Below, one piece after another: positions 17,819-25,587 of a stretch of DNA of 64,000 bases (positions are counted from its first letter, which is position 1; the number at the start of each line of letters is the position of its first letter). This stretch comes from Elusimicrobiota bacterium. Lineage in GTDB: Bacteria; Elusimicrobiota; Elusimicrobia; UBA1565. The stretch is taken from the NCBI GenBank assembly GCA_041660925.1, contig JBAZVI010000007.1:186001-250000 (forward strand), read 5' to 3'. The notes under the pieces are model-generated. The model worked only from the letters and a program-made list of their open reading frames with translations, did no database searches and was not told where the DNA came from. The position numbers were made by a program, and so were the translations under genes.

Positions 17819-17830
17819 CCTCTCATCCTA

Positions 17831-18322
17831 TCAAATCGTCCGCCGCGCGCCGACGGGGGCCTCGAGGGAGAGGAGGCGGCTCTTGTCCACGCGCCGGCCC
17901 TCGAGGTGCCGCTTGAGCTTGGCCAGGAGGTCCTCCCAGCGCGCGCGGTAGAAGGCGAGGAGCTCGTCGTCGGCCGCGAAGCCCGCGTGCAGGACCGTGG
18001 CCTGCGTCCCGCGACCCTGAGGGTCGAGGAAGACGCTCACCAGCGCGGGGATCCGCCCGCCTCGGCGGCAGCGCGCGTCGAGCAGCCAGGCCACCTTGCG
18101 CCCGGGCTCGAGGTCGACGAAGACGCCCGAGGCCTCGTCCTTGCGTCGCCCCTGCGCGGCCCAGACCATGCGGAGGCGGCCGAGGCTGCGCGCGTCGGTC
18201 TCGGCGCGCTCGAGCCAGAAGAGGCAGAGCTCGCGGGCGGAGGTGAGCGCCTGGTAGGCCCGCTCCGGCGCGGCCTTGATGGCGACGGCGACGCGCACGT
18301 CGCGGGTTCGGGAAGGGGGCAT
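17831..18322 (-). CDS. SRPBCC (AHSA1-like) domain protein
   Basis: A 163-aa single-domain protein of the START/Bet v 1-like SRPBCC superfamily. The opening VRVAVAIKAAPERAYQALTSARELCLFW is the family's first strand and helix, and the C-terminal helix with DDELLAFYRARWEDLLAKLKRHLEG closes the cavity. Members bind hydrophobic ligands or assist Hsp90, and no specific role can be given. It lies 12 bp upstream of the methyltransferase gene. A TAGAAT box ends 7 nt before its ATG. Confidence 0.8.
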   Translation of the reverse strand: MPPSRTRDVRVAVAIKAAPERAYQALTSARELCLFWLERAETDARSLGRLRMVWAAQGRRKDEASGVFVDLEPGRKVAWLLDARCRRGGRIPALVSVFLDPQGRGTQATVLHAGFAADDELLAFYRARWEDLLAKLKRHLEGRRVDKSRLLSLEAPVGARRTI

Positions 18323-18329
18323 CGCGCAT

Positions 18330-18335
18330 ATTCTA
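18330..18335 (-). promoter_or_regulatory. -10 box of the SRPBCC gene
   Basis: TAGAAT on the minus strand, 7 nt before the ATG, with no ribosome-binding site between. Consistent with a leaderless transcript. Confidence 0.4.
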
Positions 18336-18455
18336 CCAATCTGCGGACCTCCCCCGCCGCACCCCTCCCGCCGTCCGCATGCGAATATAGGTCTTTGGAC
18401 CCATCGAAGTGCCGGGCCCTCGGCCCATGACTCCTTACCCTCATATGCTCAGACT

Positions 18456-19487
18456 ATGGCGATGACCCGTCTCCGCCCGTTCCTGGCCTGCGTCCTCCTC
18501 CTCGGAGCCGGCGCCGCCCGCGCCCAGAACGTCCGGATCATGCCCGTCCCCATCGTGCCGGTCGCGCCGATCGTCCCGGGAGTCGCCGTTCAGCCGATGA
18601 TCCAGCCGGCCCTGCCGGTCCTCGCCGCCCCCCAGCTCCGCCTCTCGCCGGTCCCGCTCGCGCAGGCGCCGCAGGTCCAGCCGCACCCGGCCGCGGCGCG
18701 GCCTCACGTCGAGTCGGCTCCCCAGCAGGGACGCGGCCTGCTCTCGGCGCTCAGCAGGGCCATCGGCGCGAACTATCGCGAGCACACCTACGGCGAAGCC
18801 GGGAACTTCCTCTTCTCGCAGGCGGACAGCGTCGTGCGCAACGGCGTGCAGGGCGTCGTGGACGCCTACTCCGGCGTCTTCGTCCCCGGGACGAGCACCG
18901 AGGGCTCCGACTACAAGGAGAAAGGCGACCAGAACGGCGACGGCTTCGTGGACAGCGGGGGGATGAACGTCGAGCACGTCTGGCCCCAGTCCTTCTTCGC
19001 CAAGCGCCTGCCCATGAAGTCCGACCTCCATCATCTGATGGCCACCTTCATCCATCCCAACGGCGTGCGCTCGAGCATGCCCTTCGGCGAAGTGCGCGGA
19101 CCCGGAGAGTACTCGAACAAGGGCGGGGCCAAGGCGGGGCAGGGCGTCTTCGAGCCGCCGGACGCGACCAAGGGCCGCGTCGCGAGAGCTCTGCTCTACT
19201 TCTACACCCGCTACTACGACCGCAACATCTACAACGCCGGCTACAGCCAGGACTTCTGGAACGCCCGCATCGAGATCTTCCTGCGCTGGAACCGCGACTT
19301 CCCCCCCGACGAGATGGAGCTCCGGCGCAACGACCTCGTCGAGCGGTTCCAGGGCAACCGCAACCCCTACGTGGACGACCCCTCGCTCGCCGACCGCATC
19401 GGCGTCGAGGGCTTCATGCGCGCCGGCCGCTACGACGACCTCCAGCGCCAGCTCGATGAGCGCTGGAAGGGCGTCCGCCTTCCCTGA
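18456..19487 (+). CDS. Secreted endonuclease I (EndA/NucM family)
   Basis: An extracellular nuclease of 343 aa. A signal peptide (cut after GAGAARA) is followed by a Pro/Val/Ile-rich stretch (NVRIMPVPIVPVAPIVPG) to about residue 85. The endonuclease I domain carries the beta-beta-alpha-metal motif NVEHVWPQS (E173, H174) and KSDLHHLM (H192/H193). A Ca-binding-like loop DQNGDGFVDS (158-167) lies just before the catalytic motif. The family cuts DNA and RNA without sequence specificity, for nutrient gain or defence. The ATG at 18456 was chosen because the signal peptide starts there. The Pro/Val-rich part recurs in the secreted metalloprotease near 30 kb. Confidence 0.92.
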   Translation: MAMTRLRPFLACVLLLGAGAARAQNVRIMPVPIVPVAPIVPGVAVQPMIQPALPVLAAPQLRLSPVPLAQAPQVQPHPAAARPHVESAPQQGRGLLSALSRAIGANYREHTYGEAGNFLFSQADSVVRNGVQGVVDAYSGVFVPGTSTEGSDYKEKGDQNGDGFVDSGGMNVEHVWPQSFFAKRLPMKSDLHHLMATFIHPNGVRSSMPFGEVRGPGEYSNKGGAKAGQGVFEPPDATKGRVARALLYFYTRYYDRNIYNAGYSQDFWNARIEIFLRWNRDFPPDEMELRRNDLVERFQGNRNPYVDDPSLADRIGVEGFMRAGRYDDLQRQLDERWKGVRLP

Positions 19488-19510
19488 CCCCCTTCCCCCC
19501 CCAGGGTTTG

Positions 19511-19516
19511 TAAAAT
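19511..19516 (+). promoter_or_regulatory. -10 box of cstA
   Basis: TAAAAT, 9 nt before the cstA ATG. Transcription would begin within about 3 nt of the start codon, so the mRNA is probably leaderless. No strong -35 is visible. Confidence 0.45.
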
Positions 19517-19525
19517 AGCTCCCGC

Positions 19526-21325
19526 ATGAACGCCCTCTGGCTCCTTCTCGTCGCCCTCGCCGTCTTCGCCCTCGCCTACCGGTATTACGCCGTCTTCCTC
19601 GTCGCGAAGGTCCTCGCCTTCGACCCGGAGCGGACGACCCCGGCCTTCACGAAGAGCAACGGCTACGACTACAAGCCGACCAACCGCTGGGTGCTCTTCG
19701 GCCATCACTTCGCCGCCATCGCCGGCGCGGGCCCCCTCGTCGGCCCGGTGCTCGCCGCGCAGTTCGGCTGGGCGCCCGGCTTCCTCTGGATCGTGCTGGG
19801 CAGCGTCCTCGCCGGAGCCGTGCACGACACCGTCCTCCTCTTCGCCTCCGTGCGCTACGACGGCCTCTCCCTGACCGAGATCGCCCGCCGCGAGATCGGA
19901 CCGGTGACCGGCGGGGCGACCGCCGCGGCGGTGCTCTTCATCATCATCACGGCGCTCGCCGGGCTGAGCATGGTCGTCGTCAACGCCCTCAGCGAGAGCG
20001 CCTGGGCCACCTTCTCCATCGCGGCCACCATCCCCATCGCGATGTTCGTCGGCTGGCACATGGACCGCCTGCGCCCGGGCCGCGTGCGCGAGGCCTCGCT
20101 CATCGGCGTGACGCTCGTCCTCGCGGCCGTGGTCTTCGGCGAGCCGCTCGCCCGCAGTTCGCTGGCGCACGCGTTCATCTTCCCGCGAGCCCAGCTCTCC
20201 GTCCTGCTCGCGCTCTACGGCTTCGCGGCCTCGGTGCTCCCGGTCTGGCTCCTGCTCGCCCCGCGCGACTACCTGAGCTCGTACATGAAGATCGGGACGG
20301 TCCTCATGCTCGCGCTCGGCATCCTCTGGGTGCGGCCGGAGCTGCAGTCCCCCGCCTTCTCCGCCTTCACCTCCGGCGGCGGACCCATCGTCCCCGGCAA
20401 GGTCTGGCCGTACGTCTGCATCACCATCGCCTGCGGGGCCATCTCCGGCTTCCACTCCCTCATCAGCTCGGGAACGACGCCGAAGATGATCTCCAGCGAG
20501 CGCGACATCCGACTCATCGGCTACGGGGCGATGCTCACCGAGGGCTTCGTCTCCATCATGGCGCTGATCGCCGCGGCCGTGCTCGTGCCGGGAGACTACT
20601 ACGCCATCAACGTACCCCCCGCGCTCTTCGCGAAGCTCGGGCTGGCGCCGGTGCACCTGGCCGACATGTCGGCGGCGGTCGGGGAGACGCTCGCCGGGCG
20701 CACCGGCGGAGCCGTCTCGCTGGCGGTCGGGATGGCGCAGATCTTCTCCGCCGTCCCGGGGATGAAGGGTCTGCTCTCCTACTGGTACCACTTCGCCATC
20801 ATGTTCGAGGCGCTCTTCATCCTCACGACCATCGACGCCGGCACGCGCGTCGCCCGCTACATCCTCCAGGAGGTGCTCGGGCACGCCTGGGCGCCCTTCG
20901 CGCGGACCGACTGGTGGCCGGGGACCCTGCTCACGAGCGCGCTCGTCAGCGGCGCGTGGTGCGCGATGCTGCTCATGGGGAACGTGACGACGATCTGGCC
21001 GATGTTCGGGGTCGCGAACCAGCTGCTCTCGGCCATCGCGCTCGCGGTGGGGACGACTTTCATCCTCAAGCGCGCGGCGAAGCCGGTCTACGCGCTGACG
21101 ACCTTCCTGCCCTGCCTGTTCATGCTCGCCACCACGACCTGCGCCGGGATCCTGAACATCCGCAACGTCTATCTGCCGCGGGGAGACTTCCAGGGCCGGC
21201 TCAACGTGGCTCTGACCGTCGTGATGCTCGCGCTGGTCGCCGTCATCGCGACGACCTCGGCGCTGAGCTGGAAAGAAGAGCTTCGGAAGCGGTCCGAAGG
21301 ACACCGCGTTCCCGCATCCCAATAA
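19526..21325 (+). CDS. cstA: Carbon starvation protein CstA (peptide/pyruvate transporter family)
   Basis: A 599-aa inner-membrane protein with roughly 15-16 hydrophobic helices. It starts with a helix at residues 2-20, then the family motif KSNGYDYKPTNRWVLFGHHFA, followed by GAGPLVGPVLAAQFGW and GAVHDTVLLFASVRYDGLSL. All are characteristic of CstA. The C-terminal part has MKGLLSYWYHFAIMFEALFILTTIDAGTR, also conserved. In E. coli CstA and its relative BtsT take up peptides or pyruvate under starvation. The exact substrate here is inferred. It is monocistronic and converges on the thioesterase gene. Confidence 0.96.
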   Translation: MNALWLLLVALAVFALAYRYYAVFLVAKVLAFDPERTTPAFTKSNGYDYKPTNRWVLFGHHFAAIAGAGPLVGPVLAAQFGWAPGFLWIVLGSVLAGAVHDTVLLFASVRYDGLSLTEIARREIGPVTGGATAAAVLFIIITALAGLSMVVVNALSESAWATFSIAATIPIAMFVGWHMDRLRPGRVREASLIGVTLVLAAVVFGEPLARSSLAHAFIFPRAQLSVLLALYGFAASVLPVWLLLAPRDYLSSYMKIGTVLMLALGILWVRPELQSPAFSAFTSGGGPIVPGKVWPYVCITIACGAISGFHSLISSGTTPKMISSERDIRLIGYGAMLTEGFVSIMALIAAAVLVPGDYYAINVPPALFAKLGLAPVHLADMSAAVGETLAGRTGGAVSLAVGMAQIFSAVPGMKGLLSYWYHFAIMFEALFILTTIDAGTRVARYILQEVLGHAWAPFARTDWWPGTLLTSALVSGAWCAMLLMGNVTTIWPMFGVANQLLSAIALAVGTTFILKRAAKPVYALTTFLPCLFMLATTTCAGILNIRNVYLPRGDFQGRLNVALTVVMLALVAVIATTSALSWKEELRKRSEGHRVPASQ

Positions 21326-21366
21326 GAGATCGGCAGAACTTCCTCGGCCGGTGTTCTTCGGAGGGG

Positions 21367-21392
21367 TTTCGGAGGCCGAACGGGCTTTTTTT
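21367..21392 (+). terminator. Terminator after cstA
   Basis: A short GC stem (TTCGG-AGG-CCGAA), then GGGC and seven consecutive T (21386-21392), 40-70 bp after the cstA stop. GGGCT and AGCCC flank the T-run, so a second hairpin form is possible, also for the converging gene. Confidence 0.5.
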
Positions 21393-21813
21393 AGCCCTGC
21401 CGGGAATCGGCGTCGGCGATTCCCGACTCGCAGGCCGCGCGGAGCTTCGCGGCGACGTCTTCGGGCGGAGCGTGGGGCTCCATCTCCCGGTTCACGCAGA
21501 CCAGCGTCGTCTTCGCCTTCGAGACGAGTCGGCCGTCGCCCTTGCGGATCTCGTAGTGGAAGTCCAGGCGCACCCCGGAGAAGTCCCGGACCCAGGTCTT
21601 CACCTCGAGGACGTCCCCGTAGACGGCCGGGTGCTTGTAGTCGATCTCCTGGCGATAGACCACGAACTGCACGCCGCGGCCGATGAGCTCGCGGATGGAG
21701 ACCCCGAGACCGGCGAGGAGATCGGCGCGCGCCTCCTCGAGAAACTCCAGATACTTCGCGTAGTAGACCACCCCGCCGCAGTCGGTGTGGTGATAGTGGA
21801 CCTGGACCTTCAT
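21391..21813 (-). CDS. YbgC-like acyl-CoA thioesterase (4HBT hotdog fold)
   Basis: A 140-aa hotdog-fold thioesterase. HHTDCGGVVYYAKYLEFLEEAR carries the 4-hydroxybenzoyl-CoA-type signature, with catalytic D11 and the Tyr/Glu/Arg pattern of YbgC, which hydrolyses short-chain or hydroxyaryl acyl-CoAs. The C-terminus is slightly extended (HAPPEDVAAKLRAACESG). The start ATG at 21813 overlaps the stop of a receiver gene (ATGA). Linkage to receivers is unusual, since YbgC normally accompanies tol-pal genes, which are not seen here. Confidence 0.9.
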   Translation of the reverse strand: MKVQVHYHHTDCGGVVYYAKYLEFLEEARADLLAGLGVSIRELIGRGVQFVVYRQEIDYKHPAVYGDVLEVKTWVRDFSGVRLDFHYEIRKGDGRLVSKAKTTLVCVNREMEPHAPPEDVAAKLRAACESGIADADSRQG

Positions 21814-22190
21814 GCGCCGGGGAGGAGCTTCTGGACCGCCTGGAGGATGGCCCCGGGCTCGGCGGGCTTCTGGAGGATGCCCGTCTCCGGTCCGGACGGG
21901 ATCTTCGCCTGGATCTGGTCGAGCGGCATCGCCGAGTAGACGAGCACCGGAAGGTTCATGGTGCCGACCATCTGGCGCAGGCGCTCGAAGACCGAGAAGC
22001 CGCCGCCGGCCGGCATCATGATGTCGAGGATGACGAGGTCCGGCTTGAAGCTCCGGGCCATCATCGTGCCCTGCATCCCGTCGACCGCCGCCGCGACCTG
22101 GTAGCCGGCCTTCTCCAGCACCATCTTCAGGAGGCCCTGAAGGGTCCGGTCGTCGTCGACGACGAGGATGCGCTGCCTCTCGGCCATCAC
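21810..22190 (-). CDS. Stand-alone response-regulator receiver domain
   Basis: A 126-aa single receiver with intact phosphotransfer residues: the acidic pocket VVDDD (12-14), phospho-acceptor D56 in DLVILDIMMPAGGG, S86 in VYSAMP and K108 in LQKPAEP. No output domain is present, as in CheY- or Spo0F-like relay proteins. It overlaps the receiver gene upstream and the thioesterase gene downstream by 4 bp each. No kinase is adjacent. Confidence 0.92.
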   Translation of the reverse strand: MMAERQRILVVDDDRTLQGLLKMVLEKAGYQVAAAVDGMQGTMMARSFKPDLVILDIMMPAGGGFSVFERLRQMVGTMNLPVLVYSAMPLDQIQAKIPSGPETGILQKPAEPGAILQAVQKLLPGA

Positions 22191-22585
22191 TCTCCCACGC
22201 GCCAGGGCGGGCGATCGCCGTTGGGCTCGCGTCGCCCGGCGCGGTCGCGCAGCACGCCCTTGAGGTACTCCATGTCGAAGGGCTTGGTGATGTACTCGTC
22301 GGCACCCAGCTCGAGGCTGCGGCGAGCGGCCTCGAGGTCCTCGATCCCCGTGAGCATGATGACGAAGGCGTCGCTGCCGGCCGCCTTCAGCGCCTCCAGG
22401 AGCTCGATGCCGTCGCAGTCGGGGAGATTGAGGTCCAGCAGGATGATGCCGGGCTTCGCGTCGCGGAAGGCGGCCAGCGCGCTGGCCTTGTCCCAGGCCT
22501 CGAAGACGCTGTAGTCGGCGGCGAGGCCCAGGCGGATGATGCGCCGGATCTCGGGGTCGTCGTCGACGGTGAGGAGGGGTCGCAT
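22187..22585 (-). CDS. Stand-alone response-regulator receiver domain
   Basis: A 132-aa receiver with D8/D9/D10, phospho-acceptor D51 (IILLDLNLPDCDG), T79 and K101 (EYITKPFD), so it is fully competent for phosphorylation. A short charged tail (GRREPNGDRPPWRVGE) replaces an output domain. It lies 16 bp after the lipoprotein gene and overlaps the second receiver gene (ATGA). The two receivers are quite different from each other, so this is not a fresh duplication. They could act in series in a phosphorelay. Confidence 0.92.
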   Translation of the reverse strand: MRPLLTVDDDPEIRRIIRLGLAADYSVFEAWDKASALAAFRDAKPGIILLDLNLPDCDGIELLEALKAAGSDAFVIMLTGIEDLEAARRSLELGADEYITKPFDMEYLKGVLRDRAGRREPNGDRPPWRVGE

Positions 22586-22601
22586 CCGAGGTCTCCCGGG
22601 C

Positions 22602-23240
22602 TCAGCGGAAACCGGGGCCCGCGGGCCCGTCCCGGTAGACCTTGAAGGTGTTCACGAGGGCGTTGAAGAGGACCTCGTGCTTCTTGAAGCCGACGCGCGT
22701 GGCCGGGTAGGTGAGCACGTAGAAGCCGTTGTCCATCGGGAGGACGATGTAGGCGTGCTGGCGGAGCACGGCGACGTTCCCCTCGGCGTCGCGCGCGGCG
22801 CCGTAGACGGTGTCCCGGCCGACGGCCATCGGGGAGGAGACCACGAAGTGCTTCGCCACGAAGCCGGAGACCTGGACGTCCCGCACCGGGACCTCGAGGA
22901 AGGCCTGCTCGCCGTAGAGCTCGGAGAGCGTCTTCGCGATGAAATCGTCGGCGTCGCGGTAGCTCTCCTCGCCGCCCAGCGGCAGCGGATGGACGCTGTC
23001 GCGGGCGTACCAGCGCACGCTCAGGCTCGGCGCGCCCCGGTAGAAGTCGGGATCGAAGGGTCCGACGAAGGTGTAGTTGTTGTAGTCCGAACCGGCCTCG
23101 TCGTAGAAGACCTGCCAGGCGTAGGGCACGTCGCAGGAGAAGTCCCCGGCGGCGGAGCGGTACTCGATGTACTTCGGGGGCTTGCAGGCGGCGAAAGCCA
23201 GGGCGAAGACGGCGGCCAAAGGAAGGAATCTTTTAACCAT
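22602..23240 (-). CDS. Lipoprotein of unknown function
   Basis: A 212-aa protein with a lipoprotein signal (MVKRFLPLAAVFALAFAAC; lipidation at C19). The mature part starts with KPPKYIEYRSAAGDFSCDVPYAWQV, resembling the PsbP/MOG1-like folds where GDF...VP..W precedes a strand. It ends with a VLFNALVNTFKV element, as in PsbP-like proteins. That relation is a guess from pattern. It heads the run of two receivers and a thioesterase. Its promoter has TATAAT 8 nt before the ATG. Confidence 0.7.
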   Translation of the reverse strand: MVKRFLPLAAVFALAFAACKPPKYIEYRSAAGDFSCDVPYAWQVFYDEAGSDYNNYTFVGPFDPDFYRGAPSLSVRWYARDSVHPLPLGGEESYRDADDFIAKTLSELYGEQAFLEVPVRDVQVSGFVAKHFVVSSPMAVGRDTVYGAARDAEGNVAVLRQHAYIVLPMDNGFYVLTYPATRVGFKKHEVLFNALVNTFKVYRDGPAGPGFR

Positions 23241-23248
23241 CTTTCGCG

Positions 23249-23254
23249 ATTATA
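23249..23254 (-). promoter_or_regulatory. -10 box of the lipoprotein/receiver operon
   Basis: A consensus TATAAT on the minus strand, 8 nt before the lipoprotein ATG. The gap has no Shine-Dalgarno, so translation is probably leaderless. Confidence 0.5.
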
Positions 23255-23261
23255 ACGCCCT

Positions 23262-25481
23262 TCAGGACTCCTGTAAAGCGCGCAGTTCGGCGTCGGTGAC
23301 CCGCAGGCGCAGGGCGAGGGCGTGGGCGAGCCGCGCGAAGAGCCGGATGCCCAGGATGGGCTCCCGGTGGACGGCCTCGTTGAAGCGCGCACGAGAGAGG
23401 ACGAAGAGCTCGGTGGGGGCCGTCGCGACCGCGTCCGCGGAGCGGACCCCGCGGTCCATGAAGGCCATCTCGCCGAAGAAGTCTCCGCGACCGAAGCTGA
23501 CGAGGTGATGGCTCCGTCCCCCTCCGAGCGGAAGCTCGATGCGCACGAGTCCCCGGCGCACGACGAAGACCTCGTCGCCCCCCTCCCCGGCGCGGAAGAT
23601 GCGCTCGCCGAGCCCGGCGGAGCGTTCGACGAGGCAGCCCTCGAGGGCGGCGCGAAGCTCCGGGCCGAGCTCGCGGAAGAGGTCCACTCCCGCGACGTCC
23701 AGCGGACGCTCCTCCCCGTCCGCGGCGCCCCGGACCTCCTCGAGGACCCGGTCCTCGGCCCAGGTCAGAGCGTCGTCGAGGGCGTCGAAGACGAGGGCCC
23801 CGCGTTGGGGGGCCACGAGGCCGACCTCGTCGAAGTACGCTTTGAGGTCCTGCCCGGTGGGCAGGCTCGGCGGCAGCGAGCTCAGCAGCAGGCGGCCGCC
23901 GCCGTCCTTGAGCTGGGCCTCGACCTGCTGGAGCATGTGCGCGCCCGTGAAATCGATGGACTGCACCCGGCGCAGGTCGAGGACGACGAAGCGGCAGGTC
24001 TTGAGGTCGCCTTCGAGCTCCGTGAGGAGCTGGTCGGTGGTCCCGAAGAAGAGGCTCCCCTGCAGTTCGCAGACGACCGTCCGCTCGCCTTCGCGCTCCA
24101 GGACCTCCATCAGCGCGGGCGGCCGGCGCTGCTTGGAGAACACCCGGCTGCCGTAGCTCTTGCGGCGCAGGACCGAGCCGCGGATCTGCTCGCGCATGAA
24201 GAGGAGGATGGAGAAGGCCAGACCGATGCCGGCGGCGGTCATGAGGTCGCTGACCACGGCGGCGGCGACGACGCTGGCCATCACCAGGAAGTCGAAGATG
24301 GTCGAGGGCTTGCGCAGGAGGCGGAAGCTCTTGCGGTCGAACATGCGCCAGCCGACCACGATGAGGATCCCGGCGAGCGCGGCGATGGGGACCCAGGCGA
24401 TGAGGCCGCCGATGGCGAGGATGGCGACCAGCGCGAAGAGCCCCTCGAGGGTGCCGGAGACCCGCGTGCTCCCGCCGCTCTGCATGTTCACGAGGCTCGC
24501 CCCCAGCGTGCCGGCGCCCGGCAGGCCTCCGAGGACCGCGCTCGCCGCGTTGCCGAAGCCCTGCGCCATGAGCTCCCGGTCGGACTTGTGCCGCGAGCGC
24601 GTGAGCGCATCGAGCACGACGCAGGTCTTGAGCGTGTCCATCGAGAGCAGCACCGAGAGGGTCAGCGCGGGAACGAGCACGGAGTGGAGGTCCATCAGCG
24701 AGAGGCGGGGGAAGGAGGACCAGCGGGCGAACGCCGCGCCGAAGGAGGAGGCCTTCTCGAAGAGCGGGCCGATGACGAGCGGGTTGCCCGCCGCGACCCG
24801 CAGCTCCGGGTGCGCCAAGGTCATGAGGAGGTAGGCGCCGAGGCCTCCGGCGAGCCCGAGGATGGGGGCCGGGAGCTTCTTGAAGCGGCGGCCGCCGAAG
24901 GACATCGCCGCGATCGCCGCCAGCCCCACGGGGATGGCGTGCCAGTTCCACAGCCCGGGAGAGAGGGCCGCGGCCCACAGTTTCGTGCCCGCGGGGACGC
25001 CGAGCAGGCGCGGGACCTGTCCGAGGAAGATGAGCACCGCGACGCCGCTCAGGTAGCCGTTGACCACCGGATAGGGGATGTACTTGATGAGGCGCCCGCC
25101 GCCGATGAGCCCATAGAAGAGCTGGAGCGCTCCGGCGATGAGAGCCGTGAGCGTCAGGAGCAGGGCGAGGCGCGCCGGGTCTCCGTGGGCCGGCCCGCTC
25201 GCGAGCGAGGCGCCGAGCGCGGCGAGGACCGCGGCCGCCGGCGCGCAGGGCGCCGAGATCAGGCGCGGGGTCCCGCCGAAGACCGGGGCGATGACGCCGA
25301 GGACGGCCGTGCCGACGATGCCGGCCAGCGCGCCGGCCGCGGCGTCGCCGCTGCCCAGCGAGGAGTAGACGACCACGCCGAAGGCGATGGCCTGCGGCAT
25401 GGCGACGAGCATGGCCGCGAAGCCGCCGAGGGCTTCGGTGGACCAGTCGATGACGGCTTCTTTGCGCGCGTTCGCGTTCAT
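23262..25481 (-). CDS. SulP family anion transporter with STAS and cyclic-nucleotide-binding domains
   Basis: A 739-aa fusion. Residues 1-420 form the SulP transmembrane domain (GGFAAMLVAMPQAIAFGVV near the start, GTPRLISAPCAPAAAVLAAL, and AQGFGNAASAVLGGLPGAG, a family signature). A STAS domain follows (about 450-570; FVVLDLRRVQSIDFTGAHML). The last ~130 residues are a cNMP-binding domain (LGERIFRAGEGGDEVFVVRRG, FGRGDFFGEMAFMDRGVRSADAVA), where the GEMAF and RSADA elements form the phosphate cassette. Likely substrates are sulfate, bicarbonate or a dicarboxylate. The added domain suggests ligand gating. Confidence 0.92.
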   Translation of the reverse strand: MNANARKEAVIDWSTEALGGFAAMLVAMPQAIAFGVVVYSSLGSGDAAAGALAGIVGTAVLGVIAPVFGGTPRLISAPCAPAAAVLAALGASLASGPAHGDPARLALLLTLTALIAGALQLFYGLIGGGRLIKYIPYPVVNGYLSGVAVLIFLGQVPRLLGVPAGTKLWAAALSPGLWNWHAIPVGLAAIAAMSFGGRRFKKLPAPILGLAGGLGAYLLMTLAHPELRVAAGNPLVIGPLFEKASSFGAAFARWSSFPRLSLMDLHSVLVPALTLSVLLSMDTLKTCVVLDALTRSRHKSDRELMAQGFGNAASAVLGGLPGAGTLGASLVNMQSGGSTRVSGTLEGLFALVAILAIGGLIAWVPIAALAGILIVVGWRMFDRKSFRLLRKPSTIFDFLVMASVVAAAVVSDLMTAAGIGLAFSILLFMREQIRGSVLRRKSYGSRVFSKQRRPPALMEVLEREGERTVVCELQGSLFFGTTDQLLTELEGDLKTCRFVVLDLRRVQSIDFTGAHMLQQVEAQLKDGGGRLLLSSLPPSLPTGQDLKAYFDEVGLVAPQRGALVFDALDDALTWAEDRVLEEVRGAADGEERPLDVAGVDLFRELGPELRAALEGCLVERSAGLGERIFRAGEGGDEVFVVRRGLVRIELPLGGGRSHHLVSFGRGDFFGEMAFMDRGVRSADAVATAPTELFVLSRARFNEAVHREPILGIRLFARLAHALALRLRVTDAELRALQES

Positions 25482-25501
25482 CTCTTCCCGCTCGAAAAGG
25501 C

Positions 25502-25572
25502 AGCCCCCGCCCGGAATCGAACCGAGGTAGGCAGTTTACAAAACTGCTGCTCTGCCACTGAGCTACGGGGGC
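25502..25572 (-). tRNA. tRNA-Thr (anticodon TGT)
   Basis: On the minus strand the acceptor stem is GCCCCCG / CGGGGGC. The D arm begins GCTCAGTGGCAGAGC, and the anticodon arm is GCAGT-TTTGTAA-ACTGC with TGT at 34-36. The T arm is CTCGG-TTCGATT-CCGGG with one G-U pair. The discriminator is U and CCA is not encoded. It lies between the zinc-ribbon gene and the SulP gene. Confidence 0.94.
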
Positions 25573-25581
25573 GAGGGGCCG

Positions 25582-25587
25582 ATTCTA
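25582..25587 (-). promoter_or_regulatory. -10 box of tRNA-Thr
   Basis: TAGAAT, 9 nt before the mature 5' end of tRNA-Thr. Its first three bases are the stop codon of the zinc-ribbon gene, so the promoter overlaps that gene's end. Confidence 0.4.

Noticed and set aside
25502..25572. tRNA as phage attachment site
   Set aside because: No integrase and no repeat of the tRNA 3' end was seen nearby.
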